Shown: positions 1-9,570, counted from the first letter of the stretch. The stretch: DNA of 64,000 nucleotides from an uncultured Flavobacteriales bacterium (GCA_913046365.1 CAJWRM010000004.1:1-64000); one strand, 5' to 3'. The notes: generated by a model from the letters alone, not told the origin. Translations and numbers: made by a program.

Positions 1-127
1 ACACCAGATGTTACGCCGACGCCAACACCAGATGTTACGCCGACGCCAACACCAGATGTTACGCCGACGCCAACACCAGATGTTACGCCGACGCCAACAC
101 CAGATGTTACGCCGACGCCAACACCAG
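1..127 (+). repeat. 24-bp perfect minisatellite coding (TPDVTPTP)n
   Basis: Five identical 24-bp units lie head to tail at 1-24, 25-48, 49-72, 73-96 and 97-120, followed by a 7-base partial copy. Each unit encodes T-P-D-V-T-P-T-P in the frame of the OmpA-like gene. The array starts at the window edge, so the true copy number is unknown. The units are G/C-rich compared with the AT-rich flanks, and I see no mismatch between copies, which suggests recent expansion or homogenisation. A Thr/Pro-rich stretch of this kind is usually an extended linker between domains of an envelope protein. Confidence 0.95.
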
Positions 128-477
128 TAATGGATAAAACAGGACTTACTTCAATAGGAGATATTAACTTCACAATAAATCAATCGGCGATCCAGTCTAG
201 ATTCTATCCAGTATTGAATGAGACAGCTAACCTACTTGAGTCAATGCCGGAGTCATCAATTGTTATTGCAGGACATGCAGATATAACTGGTGATGATTTA
301 TTTAATGATAAATTGGCTTTAGCACGTGCTAATTCAATTAAGACTTACTTAATACGTAGGGGTGTTAATTCAAATCGAATCAAGGTTGTATCATTTGGAG
401 AAACTAAACCAAAATTCTTAAATATTACTGCTGCGGGAAGAGCATTGAATAGAAGGGTAGAGGTTTATATTAAATAA
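1..477 (+). CDS. OmpA-family C-terminal domain protein (5'-truncated)
   Basis: The reading frame is open from base 1 and ends at TAA 475-477, so this is the C-terminal 158 residues of a larger protein. The first 42 residues are the Thr/Pro repeat linker. The rest is an OmpA-like peptidoglycan-binding domain: an I-x-F strand, then GHAD, the N-x-x-L-A-x-x-RA-x-x-x-x-x-Y-L helix, and a terminal NRRVEVYI strand. Such domains bind peptidoglycan and tether outer-membrane proteins or lipoproteins. The upstream part (beta-barrel, PD40 or thrombospondin repeats in related proteins) is outside the window. An ATG at 130 is internal and is probably not the start, because the repeat frame continues upstream of it. 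Confidence 0.85.
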   Translation, partial: TPDVTPTPTPDVTPTPTPDVTPTPTPDVTPTPTPDVTPTPTPVMDKTGLTSIGDINFTINQSAIQSRFYPVLNETANLLESMPESSIVIAGHADITGDDLFNDKLALARANSIKTYLIRRGVNSNRIKVVSFGETKPKFLNITAAGRALNRRVEVYIK

Positions 478-485
478 TATCTTAT

Positions 486-791
486 TTAAAGAAATCCAAG
501 CTCGAGTTTAGCCTCTTCGCTCATCATATCTTTATCCCAGGGTGGGTCGAAAACGATTTCGACTTTGGAGCTTTTCACACCTTGAATTTCACCTACCTTA
601 TCCTCAACCTCTTTTGGCATACTTTCGGCGACAGGACAATTTGGAGAGGTGAGGGTCATGTCGATCGCGACATTATTGTCCTTATCTATTTTCACCTCGT
701 AAATTAGCCCAAGTTCGTATATATCGACGGGTATTTCAGGGTCAAATATTGACTTTAATACTTCTATAATCGTGTTTTCTAATTCTTCCAT
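486..791 (-). CDS. DUF59/MIP18-family Fe-S assembly protein (SufT-like)
   Basis: A 101-residue single-domain DUF59 protein. It shows the family signature DPEIPVDIYELGLIY, followed by TLTSPNCPVAE with the conserved Cys52 and the C-terminal VFDPPW and MMSEEAKLELGF blocks. Members act in maturation or delivery of Fe-S clusters, and some are called SufT. It is the last gene of sufS-sufE-DUF59: its ATG overlaps the sufE stop by one base (TAATG), which indicates translational coupling. Related single-domain proteins sit in phenylacetate (PaaD) clusters, but the suf neighbours favour the Fe-S role here. Confidence 0.9.
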   Translation of the reverse strand: MEELENTIIEVLKSIFDPEIPVDIYELGLIYEVKIDKDNNVAIDMTLTSPNCPVAESMPKEVEDKVGEIQGVKSSKVEIVFDPPWDKDMMSEEAKLELGFL

Positions 792-1207
792 TAAACGTAT
801 TTTAACGCCTCTATTTTCATTCTTTTAACCATCTCTAGTAATCCATTTGCTCTAGTGGGTGAAAGATGTTCTTGAAGTCCTATTTGGTTAATAAAGTACA
901 AGTTTTCTTTAACAATCGTTTCCGGTTTTTCTCCATTGTATACATTGATTAATAATGCAATGATTCCTTTTGTAATTATTGCATCTGAATCGGCCGAAAA
1001 ATGCATTCTAGTATTATTGATTTCTGCTTTGAGCCAGACCCTGGATTGGCACCCATCAATGAGCTGTTCGTCCTTTCTTTTTTCAACTGAAATACCTTGA
1101 ATATCTTTACCTAGATCAATGATCATTTCATATTTATCCATCCAATCGTCAAAAACCTGAAAATCTTCGATTATCGAGTCTTGTTTCTCTTTAAACGAAG
1201 CACTCAT
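791..1207 (-). CDS. sufE: SufE family sulfur acceptor
   Basis: 138 residues with the SufE fold. The sulfur-accepting cysteine is Cys53 in the motif DGCQSRVW, and the typical C-terminal helix follows (GL-x-x-HLSPTRANG-x-x-x-MV). SufE takes the persulfide from SufS and passes it to the Fe-S scaffold, stimulating the desulfurase. Its ATG overlaps the sufS stop by four bases (ATGA), so the two are coupled and probably made in equal amounts. The scaffold genes sufBCD are not in the window. Confidence 0.95.
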   Translation of the reverse strand: MSASFKEKQDSIIEDFQVFDDWMDKYEMIIDLGKDIQGISVEKRKDEQLIDGCQSRVWLKAEINNTRMHFSADSDAIITKGIIALLINVYNGEKPETIVKENLYFINQIGLQEHLSPTRANGLLEMVKRMKIEALKYV

Positions 1208-2430
1208 GATAGTACGTTTATGGCTCTTTTAAGGGCATGAATGAATTTATTAACTTCTTCTTTTGAATTATATATGGAAAAAGAGGCCCTTATTGTACCT
1301 GGTATTCCATAGAAATCCATTAAAGGCTGTGTACAATGATGTCCTGTGCGAACGGCTATACCTTGCTTATCTAGAAGTGTTCCAATATCAAAAGGGTGAA
1401 TGTTTCCTACATTAAAAGAAACAAGACTCGTTTTAAGTGCAGAAGTGCCGTATATTTTTAGATTTGCTATCTGCAAAAGTGCTTCTTCGGCGTATTTTAA
1501 TAACTCTTTTTCATAGGCAAAGGCTTGATTAGTATCAATCGATTCTAAGAATTCTAATGCACTGCCTAATGCTATACCACCAATAATATTAGGTGTTCCT
1601 GCCTCAAATTTAAAAGGGATTTCATTGAAACTTGTCTTTTCAAAACTAACCCGCTTAATCATATCACCACCACCTTGATAGGGAGGCATAGTTTCTAATA
1701 TGGACTCTTTTCCGTATAGGATGCCAATACCCGTCGGGCCAAATATTTTATGACCTGAGAAAACGAAAAAGTCACAATTCAATTTGGTCACATTTATCTG
1801 GCCGTGTTGAATACTTTGTGCTCCGTCTATGAGGACCTTTGCACCGACTTTATGAGCTCGATCGATAATGGTTTCAATAGGATTTATAGTCCCTAATGTA
1901 TTTGATATGTGAGTAATTGAAACTAGCTTGGTTTTATCGTTGAGCATCTCCTCAAAACTCAACATATCAAGTGTTCCATCTTGGTGTATTGGAATGATTT
2001 TTAAGACGATGCCTTTTCTTTCTGCCAAAAGTTGCCAAGGCACAATATTTGAATGATGCTCCATAGCACTGATGAGTACTTCATCACCCTTCGTCATGAG
2101 CTCACCAAGAGAGGAAGCAATTAAATTTATCCCATCTGTTGTGCCTTTCGTGAAAACAATTTCATTTTCCTTAGAGGCACCAATATAGTTTTTAATTCGA
2201 ATGCGCGCGTCCTCATAATCTTTCGTCGCAATTTGACTTAAATGATGTACGCCTCTATGGATATTTGAATTTTCCGTACTGTAATAGGCATTTATTCGAT
2301 CAATAACCTTTTGGGGTTTTTGTGTTGTTGCCGCGTTGTCAAAATAAACCAAAGGCTTATCATGTACTTTTGTCTTTAAAAGTGGAAAATGGGAGCGAAT
2401 CCCTTCTATATAATCGGGTGTTTGATTCAT
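1204..2430 (-). CDS. sufS: Cysteine desulfurase SufS
   Basis: A 408-residue group II cysteine desulfurase (fold-type I PLP enzyme) that converts L-cysteine to alanine and an enzyme-bound persulfide. Visible motifs are the N-terminal YFDNAATTQKP, the PLP-binding His/Asp blocks (ISAMEHHSN, IDGAQS), the Schiff-base Lys228 in FSGHK, and the catalytic Cys366 in RTGHHC. Length matches SufS proteins (about 405-410). It is the first gene of the suf operon, with a TAATTTTG promoter box 16 bases ahead of the ATG. Confidence 0.97.
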   Translation of the reverse strand: MNQTPDYIEGIRSHFPLLKTKVHDKPLVYFDNAATTQKPQKVIDRINAYYSTENSNIHRGVHHLSQIATKDYEDARIRIKNYIGASKENEIVFTKGTTDGINLIASSLGELMTKGDEVLISAMEHHSNIVPWQLLAERKGIVLKIIPIHQDGTLDMLSFEEMLNDKTKLVSITHISNTLGTINPIETIIDRAHKVGAKVLIDGAQSIQHGQINVTKLNCDFFVFSGHKIFGPTGIGILYGKESILETMPPYQGGGDMIKRVSFEKTSFNEIPFKFEAGTPNIIGGIALGSALEFLESIDTNQAFAYEKELLKYAEEALLQIANLKIYGTSALKTSLVSFNVGNIHPFDIGTLLDKQGIAVRTGHHCTQPLMDFYGIPGTIRASFSIYNSKEEVNKFIHALKRAINVLS

Positions 2431-2446
2431 TTCATTTCAACTATTA

Positions 2447-2454
2447 CAAAATTA
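2447..2454 (-). promoter_or_regulatory. Probable -7 box of the suf operon
   Basis: On the minus strand 2454-2447 reads TAATTTTG, matching the Bacteroidota TAnnTTTG element, with the sufS ATG 16 bases downstream. No clear TTG -33 box is visible at the expected distance, so only the -7 element supports this. Confidence 0.45.
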
Positions 2455-2489
2455 CGCAAAGCAAACAGATTCATGCTGAATCAAGGTGT

Positions 2490-4043
2490 TTATTTTGCCT
2501 TCATTTCTATATATGGAATCATTATTTCTTCCATGGAAATTCCACCGTGCTGAAAAGTATTACCGTAATAATTGACGAAATGATTGTAATTATTCGGGTA
2601 AACAAAAAAATCTTGTTCTTTCGCAAAAACAAATTCACTAGACATTTTTTGTTTGGGTAAAAACCCATCCTCAGGGTCGCGAACGACAAAAACGTCTTTT
2701 TCTTTGTATCCTAGACCACGACCTACTTTATACCTCAAATTTGTATTTGTGTTTCTTTGTCCCGCAATTTTAACAGGTTGATTCACTTTTATCGTTCCAT
2801 GATCCGTAGTTAGAATTAAATCCATTCGCTCTTCAGCAGCTTTTTTTATAACATCTAATAAAGGTGAATGTTCTAACCAAGATATCGTAAGGGATCGATA
2901 GGCCGACTCGTCATCTGCAAGTTCCCGAATAACCTCCATTTCTGTGCGTGCATGCGAGAGCATATCTACAAAATTGTAAACAAGAAAATTCATATCATTT
3001 TCCTTGAGTTCATGAAATTGTTCAACCAATTTTTTTCCTGCATTTACATTTGTGATCTTATTATAAGAGTAGCGGAGAGAAGATTTTCCTAGTCTTTTCA
3101 AATTCAAATCTAATAGTTCCTTTTCAAAGAGGTTTTTACTTCCTTCGTCCTCCTCATTTTTCCAATATTGTGGATGTTTTTTGGCGATTTCGGATGGCAT
3201 TAAGCCAGCAAAAAATGCATTTCTAGCGTATTGGGTAGCTGTAGGTAAGATTGAGAAGATAACTTCCTCTTTTTCTTTAACAAAATACTTATTGAAAACA
3301 GGCTCAAGAACCTTCCATTGGTCATATCTTAGGTTGTCAATAACCAAAACTAGTGTTTTGGCTTTGGATTGCCGTTTAAAAATCTTTTCCTTGATTAAGT
3401 TGTGAATAAAAATAGGTCCTTCTTCAACACCATTTAGCCAATTGAGATAATTATCTTCAATAAATCCAGAAAACTGCTGATTTGCTTCTTTTTTTTGCAT
3501 TTCGAATATTTCACGCATGCCCGAATCCTCAATCTTATCGAGCTGTAACTCCCAGTATACAAGTTTTGCATATAGCTCTTTCCATTCATTTACATCCAAT
3601 CTGTTGTTTAGTAGCATTCCTAGCTGTCTAAATTCCTGTTGGTAATTTAGGCTTGTTTTATCACTGACCAGTTGATTGGCCTGTAGATTCTTTTTGAGAC
3701 TAATTAGAATTTGGTTTTGATTTACAGGCTTAATCAGGTAATCTGCAATTTTAGAGCCAATAGCATCTTCCATAATATGTTCTTCTTCACTCTTAGTGAT
3801 CATAACAACCGGGAGATTTGGTTTAATTTCCTTAATACGCGTCAATGTATCAAGACCAGATAACCCTGGCATATTTTCATCTAAAAAGACCATATCGTAG
3901 TATGATTCTTGAACTTTTTCCAAGGCATCCAAGCCATTCGTAACTGCCTGAACCAAATAACCCTTCGATTCTAGAAAAAGAATGTGAGGTTTTAGTAGGT
4001 CGATTTCATCATCTGCCCATAAGATATTTCCTGAATTAGTCAT
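2490..4043 (-). CDS. porX: T9SS regulator PorX (receiver + PglZ domain)
   Basis: 517 residues. Residues 1-125 form a receiver domain with acidic pocket Asp11/Asp12, phospho-acceptor Asp55 (FLDENMPG) and Lys105 (LIKPV). After a helical linker comes a PglZ/alkaline-phosphatase-like domain with the metal-site blocks DNLRYDQW (from Asp236) and TTDHGT. This architecture is diagnostic of PorX, which with the sensor PorY and an ECF sigma factor controls type IX secretion in Porphyromonas and Flavobacterium. The PglZ domain of PorX homologues is known to hydrolyse oligonucleotides. It is divergent from the HD gene, with 42 bp between starts. It gives context for the T9SS cargos encoded elsewhere in the window. 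Confidence 0.95.
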   Translation of the reverse strand: MTNSGNILWADDEIDLLKPHILFLESKGYLVQAVTNGLDALEKVQESYYDMVFLDENMPGLSGLDTLTRIKEIKPNLPVVMITKSEEEHIMEDAIGSKIADYLIKPVNQNQILISLKKNLQANQLVSDKTSLNYQQEFRQLGMLLNNRLDVNEWKELYAKLVYWELQLDKIEDSGMREIFEMQKKEANQQFSGFIEDNYLNWLNGVEEGPIFIHNLIKEKIFKRQSKAKTLVLVIDNLRYDQWKVLEPVFNKYFVKEKEEVIFSILPTATQYARNAFFAGLMPSEIAKKHPQYWKNEEDEGSKNLFEKELLDLNLKRLGKSSLRYSYNKITNVNAGKKLVEQFHELKENDMNFLVYNFVDMLSHARTEMEVIRELADDESAYRSLTISWLEHSPLLDVIKKAAEERMDLILTTDHGTIKVNQPVKIAGQRNTNTNLRYKVGRGLGYKEKDVFVVRDPEDGFLPKQKMSSEFVFAKEQDFFVYPNNYNHFVNYYGNTFQHGGISMEEIMIPYIEMKAK

Positions 4044-4053
4044 TCTTTTACGT

Positions 4054-4061
4054 TATTTTTG
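4054..4061 (+). promoter_or_regulatory. Probable -7 box for the HD-domain gene
   Basis: TATTTTTG fits TAnnTTTG and lies 24 bases before the TTG start at 4086. It supports that start, because no ATG occurs between the box and the conserved region of the protein. Confidence 0.4.
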
Positions 4062-4085
4062 AGGTAATTAATTAAAAGTAAACAT

Positions 4086-5327
4086 TTGCAAGCGAATCGA
4101 AATCGAAACAACAAGAAGAAAATTATAAACGACCCAATCTATGGTTTTATTTCGATTCCTGATGAATTTATTTTTGATGTTATCGAACATCCTTACGTAC
4201 AACGCCTCAGAAGAATCTCTCAATTGGGGTTGAGTCATTTGGTTTATCCTGGAGCTGTTCATACAAGGTTTCAGCATGTCATAGGCGCGATGCACCTCAT
4301 GGGAAAGTCCATTTCTGTTTTAAGAAAAAAGGGACATGATATATCAGATGAAGAGAAGCGAGCTGTTCTTTTAGCGATATTACTCCATGACATCGGTCAT
4401 GGTCCCTTTAGCCATGCTTTGGAATTTGATATTGTCAAGTCTGTTACGCATGAAAATATTTCTGCATACTTTATTGAGCGTTTGGAAAAATATTTTGGTT
4501 CTGATTTGCGGTTAGCCCTTACTATCTTTGAGGATAATTATCACAAACCCTTTTTACATCAATTGGTCTCTAGTCAGTTGGATATGGATAGACTTGATTA
4601 TTTGAATCGTGATAGTTTTTTCTCTGGAGTTAGCGAAGGGATTATTGGCAGCGACCGTTTGATCGAAATGCTTGCGGTACATGATGGAAATTTGGTTCTT
4701 GAGGAAAAAGGAATTTACTCTGTAGAAAAATTCATTGTCGCCAGGAGATTAATGTATTGGCAGGTATATCTTCACAAAACGGTCGTGGCTGCAGAATATA
4801 TGCTCATTTATGCTTTAAGAAGGGCAAAAGCCCTGGCTAGAAATGGGGTAGCTGTATTTTCAAGTCCTGCTTTGTCTTTCTTCCTCGAAAAAGATGTTTT
4901 AAAAGCTGATTTCGAACAAAATGAGGCAGTTCTCGAAAAGTTTGCAGCATTGGATGACTATGATATACTTCAAAGCTTGAAGGTTTGGTCAACACATTCT
5001 GACCCGACATTGAGTTTTTTATCTGCGTCAATTGTAGATCGCCGCTTATTTAAAATTGAGATTTCCAAAAACCCATTTACTGAAAATGATATTGTGAAAG
5101 TAAAGTCGCGCTTAAGAACAGACCCTAAATTTAAAGATCAAGATTTAAGCTACGTGGTCTTTTCGGATAAGCTAACGAATAAGGCCTACAATCAGGAATT
5201 TCAAAATATAAACCTTCTTTTAAAATCAGGAGCTATTATTGATTTATCCGAAGCATCAGACAATCTAAATATATCAGCTTTGGCGAGACCCGTTGAAAAG
5301 TACTTTTTGTGCTATCCTCGGCACTAG
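4086..5327 (+). CDS. HD-domain phosphohydrolase (dNTPase-like)
   Basis: 413 residues starting at TTG. No ATG or GTG lies between the in-frame stop at 4065 and the conserved IINDPIYGFI block, so TTG is the only usual start available. Metal-binding HD motifs are visible: RFQHVIGAMHLM (first His) and LLHDIGHGPFSHALE (the HD pair), followed by SQLDMDRLDYL-x-RDS with a late conserved Asp. The family includes dGTP triphosphohydrolase-like enzymes; exact substrates of the Bacteroidota branch are not settled. It is commonly found next to porX, as here, though on the opposite strand. Confidence 0.88.
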   Translation: MQANRNRNNKKKIINDPIYGFISIPDEFIFDVIEHPYVQRLRRISQLGLSHLVYPGAVHTRFQHVIGAMHLMGKSISVLRKKGHDISDEEKRAVLLAILLHDIGHGPFSHALEFDIVKSVTHENISAYFIERLEKYFGSDLRLALTIFEDNYHKPFLHQLVSSQLDMDRLDYLNRDSFFSGVSEGIIGSDRLIEMLAVHDGNLVLEEKGIYSVEKFIVARRLMYWQVYLHKTVVAAEYMLIYALRRAKALARNGVAVFSSPALSFFLEKDVLKADFEQNEAVLEKFAALDDYDILQSLKVWSTHSDPTLSFLSASIVDRRLFKIEISKNPFTENDIVKVKSRLRTDPKFKDQDLSYVVFSDKLTNKAYNQEFQNINLLLKSGAIIDLSEASDNLNISALARPVEKYFLCYPRH

Positions 5328-5330
5328 TGG

Positions 5331-5975
5331 TCATTCTCTTTTGAGTTTCCCCTCCTTCCAATCCTTAATCAGTTTGGCCCAAGAATAAGGGTTTAGCAAG
5401 TTATTTACAGGCAACTGTCCGTTCGTGTAAAGCTTTGTATATGCTTGATTTTGAATAAGTCCACTGGCTAAGGAAGCGTCAGCATCTAATCGCGCTGCAA
5501 CAAATGCTAAAGATTCTCCCGATAATTCTCTTTGTGCTCTCCGAATAGCGTCATCATAGGGCTTCATTTCAACAAAGAATTTTGCAAAATCTTCCTTTGA
5601 AGGCCAGGGATAAACCGTCACCTCTGGTAAATTAATCGTGTCTTGTTGAAGCATGTGTATGATGCTGTACCTGTTTTCTTCGAGTGTGTCAGGAACAATA
5701 TAGGTGGATGTTTTATAGCCATAATATGAAAAAAAGAGTGTATCTCCTGGAAAGGAGACCATAGAAAAATAACCATAAAAATCAGCGATAACTCCTCTTC
5801 CTATAGACTTGTCATAAACCGTAATGTATGGCATTGGTGTCAAGTCTTGTTCAGAAACAACAACACCCGATAGTTGAAGTATTTTACTGGTATCTATATC
5901 GCTTCTTTGTGCGTTTACACATAAAGAAATCCCAATAAAAATCAAGATAATTAAGAAATTAAAATTCTTTTTCAC
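5331..5975 (-). CDS. Secreted CarbopepD-regulatory-like protein
   Basis: 214 residues with a signal peptide (hydrophobic segment ending CVNAQ, about residue 23). Residues 34-110 form a carboxypeptidase-regulatory-like beta-sandwich (LSGVVVS, MPYITVYDKSIGRGVIADFYG, FSYYGYKT), the fold also found at the N-terminus of SusC proteins. A mainly helical C-terminal part follows with no domain I recognise. It is probably periplasmic or cell-surface. It is convergent with the HD gene with only three bases between stops. No function can be assigned from sequence alone. Confidence 0.75.
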   Translation of the reverse strand: MKKNFNFLIILIFIGISLCVNAQRSDIDTSKILQLSGVVVSEQDLTPMPYITVYDKSIGRGVIADFYGYFSMVSFPGDTLFFSYYGYKTSTYIVPDTLEENRYSIIHMLQQDTINLPEVTVYPWPSKEDFAKFFVEMKPYDDAIRRAQRELSGESLAFVAARLDADASLASGLIQNQAYTKLYTNGQLPVNNLLNPYSWAKLIKDWKEGKLKRE

Positions 5976-6072
5976 AGAACAAGTTTACGTATTTAAAACT
6001 AGTCAATGTGAATTTTGCAGAATATTAACAATACTAATCTTTCGTTAATTCTGATGTGACGTCTTTTTTTCA

Positions 6073-6080
6073 TAAATTTG
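6073..6080 (+). promoter_or_regulatory. Probable -7 box of the guaB operon
   Basis: TAAATTTG matches TAnnTTTG, 30 bases before the guaB ATG at 6111. It overlaps the alternative TTG start at 6078, so that longer start is unlikely to be inside the mRNA coding region. Confidence 0.5.
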
Positions 6081-6110
6081 CAAGAATTTATTTTTAAAAA
6101 TAGGTTCATT

Positions 6111-7583
6111 ATGTCTCTAAAAAATTTAACTCAAATTCAGGAAGGTTTAACTTATGACGACGTGCTACTCGTACCGGCATATTCAGAGGTTCTTCCCCGT
6201 GATGTACGTTTAAAGAGCGCTTTTACACGAAACATAGAGCTAAACACTCCCATTGTAACAGCGGCTATGGATACTGTTACTGAGGCGAATATGGCGATTG
6301 CTATTGCACAGCAAGGTGGAATAGGGGTAGTTCATAAAAATATGACTATTGAGGAACAAGCTAAAAATGTTAGAAAGGTAAAACGTTCGGAAAGTGGAAT
6401 GATCATCGATCCAATTACCTTGCATAAAGGAGCAGTTGTAAGCGATGCACTTTTACTTATGAAGGAGAACAGTATCGGGGGCATTCCTGTTGTTGATGAT
6501 GCTAAAAAACTAATTGGTATTGTTACAAATAGAGACCTTCGTTTTGAGAAAAATATTCAGAGACCGATTATGGAGGTGATGACCTCCGAAAATTTAATTA
6601 CAACGTTAGAGTCAATTTCTTTAAGTAAGGCGGAGGTGATTCTCCAAGAAAATAGAATTGAAAAGCTACCTGTTATTGATTCAGAAAACAGATTAATTGG
6701 ACTCATTACTTACCGGGATATTATTAAAGTAAAAGAACATCCGATTTCATGTAAGGATAGCCTAGGTCGACTCAGAGTAGCGGCGGCGGTGGGTGTTACA
6801 GATGATACTGTAGCTCGTGTAGAAAAACTCGTTGATGCAGGCGTTGACGCAATTGTAATTGATACTGCTCATGGTCATACCAAAGGCGTGGTTATGAAAC
6901 TAAAAGAAGTCAAAACAAAATTCCCAAAACTTGATGTAGTCGTTGGTAATATTGCCTCAGCAGAGGCGGCGAAATATTTGGTTGAGGCAGGAGCAGATGC
7001 TGTCAAAGTTGGTATTGGACCTGGGTCCATTTGTACTACAAGAATTATTGCTGGTGTAGGTGTGCCTCAGCTTACCGCAGTAAATGAAGTCGCAAATGCG
7101 ATTTCAGGTTCTGGTGTTCCAGTTATTGCTGATGGCGGAATAAGGTATACGGGTGACATCGTAAAGGCATTGGCCGCAGGTGCTGACTCTGTGATGCTAG
7201 GGTCTATGTTTGCTGGAGTTGAAGAATCACCGGGAGAAACAATCATATATGAAGGTCGAAAATTCAAATCTTATAGAGGTATGGGTTCTATTGAAGCCAT
7301 GCAACAAGGTTCGAAGGATAGGTATTTCCAGGATGCGGAGGATGATGTGAAAAAACTTGTTCCTGAGGGGATATCTGGTCGTGTACCGTTTAAAGGTAAA
7401 CTCGCAGAAGTAATGTATCAGGTTATTGGGGGTATCAGAGCAGGAATGGGGTATTGTGGAGCTCCTACCGTAAATGAATTAAAAGGCGCGAAGTTTGTTA
7501 GAATTACTTCAGCAGGTGTGAGAGAGTCTCACCCTCACGATGTTTCGATAACTAGAGAAGCGCCAAATTACAGTATCAAATAA
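6111..7583 (+). CDS. guaB: IMP dehydrogenase
   Basis: 490 residues from ATG 6111, converting IMP to XMP with NAD+, the committed step of GMP synthesis. The barrel domain is interrupted by two CBS domains at about residues 95-205 ([17 protein letters not shown]). Catalytic Cys308 lies in [11 protein letters not shown], and the mobile flap [11 protein letters not shown] is present. A TTG start at 6078 would add 11 residues but overlaps the promoter box, so I prefer the ATG. It is the first gene of an apparent operon with the two parvulin genes and moxR (gap to the next gene 13 bp). Confidence 0.97.
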   Translation: MSLKNLTQIQEGLTYDDVLLVPAYSEVLPRDVRLKSAFTRNIELNTPIVTAAMDTVTEANMAIAIAQQGGIGVVHKNMTIEEQAKNVRKVKRSESGMIIDPITLHKGAVVSDALLLMKENSIGGIPVVDDAKKLIGIVTNRDLRFEKNIQRPIMEVMTSENLITTLESISLSKAEVILQENRIEKLPVIDSENRLIGLITYRDIIKVKEHPISCKDSLGRLRVAAAVGVTDDTVARVEKLVDAGVDAIVIDTAHGHTKGVVMKLKEVKTKFPKLDVVVGNIASAEAAKYLVEAGADAVKVGIGPGSICTTRIIAGVGVPQLTAVNEVANAISGSGVPVIADGGIRYTGDIVKALAAGADSVMLGSMFAGVEESPGETIIYEGRKFKSYRGMGSIEAMQQGSKDRYFQDAEDDVKKLVPEGISGRVPFKGKLAEVMYQVIGGIRAGMGYCGAPTVNELKGAKFVRITSAGVRESHPHDVSITREAPNYSIK

Positions 7584-7596
7584 AATTTTTAAACAA

Positions 7597-9570
7597 ATGC
7601 TAAAACAATCCTTTCTTCTAATTTCTATCTTGTTTTTATCGTTATCACATGCATACGCTCAAGATGAGGTCGTCATGGAGATTAATGGTGATAAAGTTAC
7701 CAAGAGTGAATTTCTTCAGATCTACCTTAAAAATAACGATGATCCGAAATTTGATAAAGTCTCCTTGGATGAATATATGGAACTCTTCAAGAAGTTTAAA
7801 TTAAAGGTTGCTGAAGCAGAGGCATTAGGTTATGACACTGTTCCTAAGCTGAAAAGAGAGCTTGAAGGTTATAGAAAGCAACTTGCACTGCCATACTTGA
7901 TAGATAGCACTGAAAATAGATTTATGGTGACTCAATCCTATGAGCGATTAAAAACTGAAGTTAGGGCTTCTCATATTTTAATGAGGTTAAAACCAAATGC
8001 ATCTGCCGAGGATACGTCAAAAGCGTATTTTCGATTAATGGAGTTGCGTGAAAGAATTGTGAACGGGGAGGACTTTGCTTTAATAGCTAGGTCAAAAAAC
8101 AGCTCTGAAGATCCTTCTGTTGTTTCCAATGGTGGTGACCTAGGTTTTTTTACAGCATTTCAAATGTTGTATCCATTTGAAGAAGTCGCCTATACTACAG
8201 AAGTCGGGGAAACTTCGTTGCCTTTTAGAACAAAATATGGTTACCACATTCTCAAAGTCACAGACAAACGTCCTGCACGTGGAACTATAAAGTGTGCGCA
8301 CCTTATGGTTTCGTCTCCTGCGGAGTCTAGTCCTGAAGAAACTGCTAGCGCTGAAAAGAAAATAGCCGAGATTTATGACCTTATATCGGATTCTATTACA
8401 GATGAAACATGGAAAAATTATGTAGCCAAATACTCTGATGACCCTTCTTCCAATAGAAAGAGCGGTGAGCTGCCAATTTTTGGCTCAGGGACATCACAAA
8501 GAATGGTTCCTGTGTTTGAGGATGCTGCATTTTCAATCAAGGAGGATGGTGCGATTTCAAAACCGATAAAAACTGACTATGGCTATCATATCATTCGCAG
8601 AATAGAATGGAATGATTTGAAGCCCTTTGATAAAATGGAAAAAGAGCTTCAAAAGAGAGTGAATAAAGACGAGCGATCGAAGAAAACTCAGGATGTTTTT
8701 GTCGCAAAGCTTAAAAAGAGATATGGTTTTTTGGAAGGGGACGCACGATACAAATCATGGTTTGTAGAAAATTTAGATTCCACTTTTTTTATTGGAAATT
8801 GGACAGCTGATAAACTGAAAGTAGATCAGGTGATGTTCTCGATAGGTGAAAGAAAATATCGTCAAATGGAATTTGCTAAATTTTTGAGAAAATCATTTAG
8901 AACTGGACGTGGAAAGGATTTTCAAACTATTGTTGATATGCAATATAAGAAATGGGTTAAGCAAGGTGTTTTGGCTTATGAAGAATCCATGTTGGATTCA
9001 AAGTATCCTGAGTATAAAGCTTTGGTTCAGGAATACCACGATGGTATTATACTCTATGAAATCATGTCTGATAAGGTTTGGAATAAGGCTGTAAAGGATA
9101 CAACGGGTCTTAAAGCATATTATGACATTCAAAAGACAAAATACATGTGGCCTGAACGGATAGAGGCGACTGTTTACATTTGTGGGACTGCTGAAGTTTC
9201 GGAGACGGTATTCAAAATGCTGAAAAAGAAAAAGAACAATAGTAGGGTGATTTTGGAAAAAATCAATAGAGATTCTGAGCTCAATTTAGATGTTAAAATG
9301 AACAAATATGTTCAGTCATCTAATGGGTTTCTAAAAGGAAAATCATTTGTAGAAGGTAGAAATGAAGGCTATGAATTTGAAGATAAATATTATGTTATTG
9401 ATGTAGATAAAATGCTACCTGAAATGCCTAAGGAGCTTTCTGAGATTAAAGGTGCGGTTATTTCTGATTATCAAAACCACTTAGAATCTTATTGGATGAA
9501 AGAGTTGGTTGAGAAATACCCCATAACGATATATGACGACGTGCTTTACAACCTAGGTGCTGATGAATAG
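7597..9570 (+). CDS. Periplasmic peptidyl-prolyl isomerase, tandem parvulin domains
   Basis: 657 residues with a signal peptide (cleavage near AYA-QDE). An N-terminal SurA-like helical chaperone segment is followed by two PpiC/rotamase domains, about residues 124-222 (RASHILMR, GGDLGFF, YGYHILKV) and 229-335 (CAHLMV, GELPIFG, YGYHIIRR). The C-terminal 300 residues are lysine-rich and look like a third, degenerate unit or a chaperone domain. It probably folds outer-membrane proteins in the periplasm. The next gene begins inside its last codons, so the two isomerases are translationally coupled. Confidence 0.9.
   Translation: MLKQSFLLISILFLSLSHAYAQDEVVMEINGDKVTKSEFLQIYLKNNDDPKFDKVSLDEYMELFKKFKLKVAEAEALGYDTVPKLKRELEGYRKQLALPYLIDSTENRFMVTQSYERLKTEVRASHILMRLKPNASAEDTSKAYFRLMELRERIVNGEDFALIARSKNSSEDPSVVSNGGDLGFFTAFQMLYPFEEVAYTTEVGETSLPFRTKYGYHILKVTDKRPARGTIKCAHLMVSSPAESSPEETASAEKKIAEIYDLISDSITDETWKNYVAKYSDDPSSNRKSGELPIFGSGTSQRMVPVFEDAAFSIKEDGAISKPIKTDYGYHIIRRIEWNDLKPFDKMEKELQKRVNKDERSKKTQDVFVAKLKKRYGFLEGDARYKSWFVENLDSTFFIGNWTADKLKVDQVMFSIGERKYRQMEFAKFLRKSFRTGRGKDFQTIVDMQYKKWVKQGVLAYEESMLDSKYPEYKALVQEYHDGIILYEIMSDKVWNKAVKDTTGLKAYYDIQKTKYMWPERIEATVYICGTAEVSETVFKMLKKKKNNSRVILEKINRDSELNLDVKMNKYVQSSNGFLKGKSFVEGRNEGYEFEDKYYVIDVDKMLPEMPKELSEIKGAVISDYQNHLESYWMKELVEKYPITIYDDVLYNLGADE

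Noticed and set aside
1-120. CRISPR-like periodic repeat
   Set aside because: The units are contiguous without spacers and are in frame with a protein domain.
2322-2660. 112-codon plus-strand frame over the sufS/porX junction
   Set aside because: It is antisense to both genes and has no signal or family match.
6078-6110. TTG start adding 11 residues to guaB
   Set aside because: It overlaps the TAAATTTG promoter box, and the ATG at 6111 gives a standard protein length.
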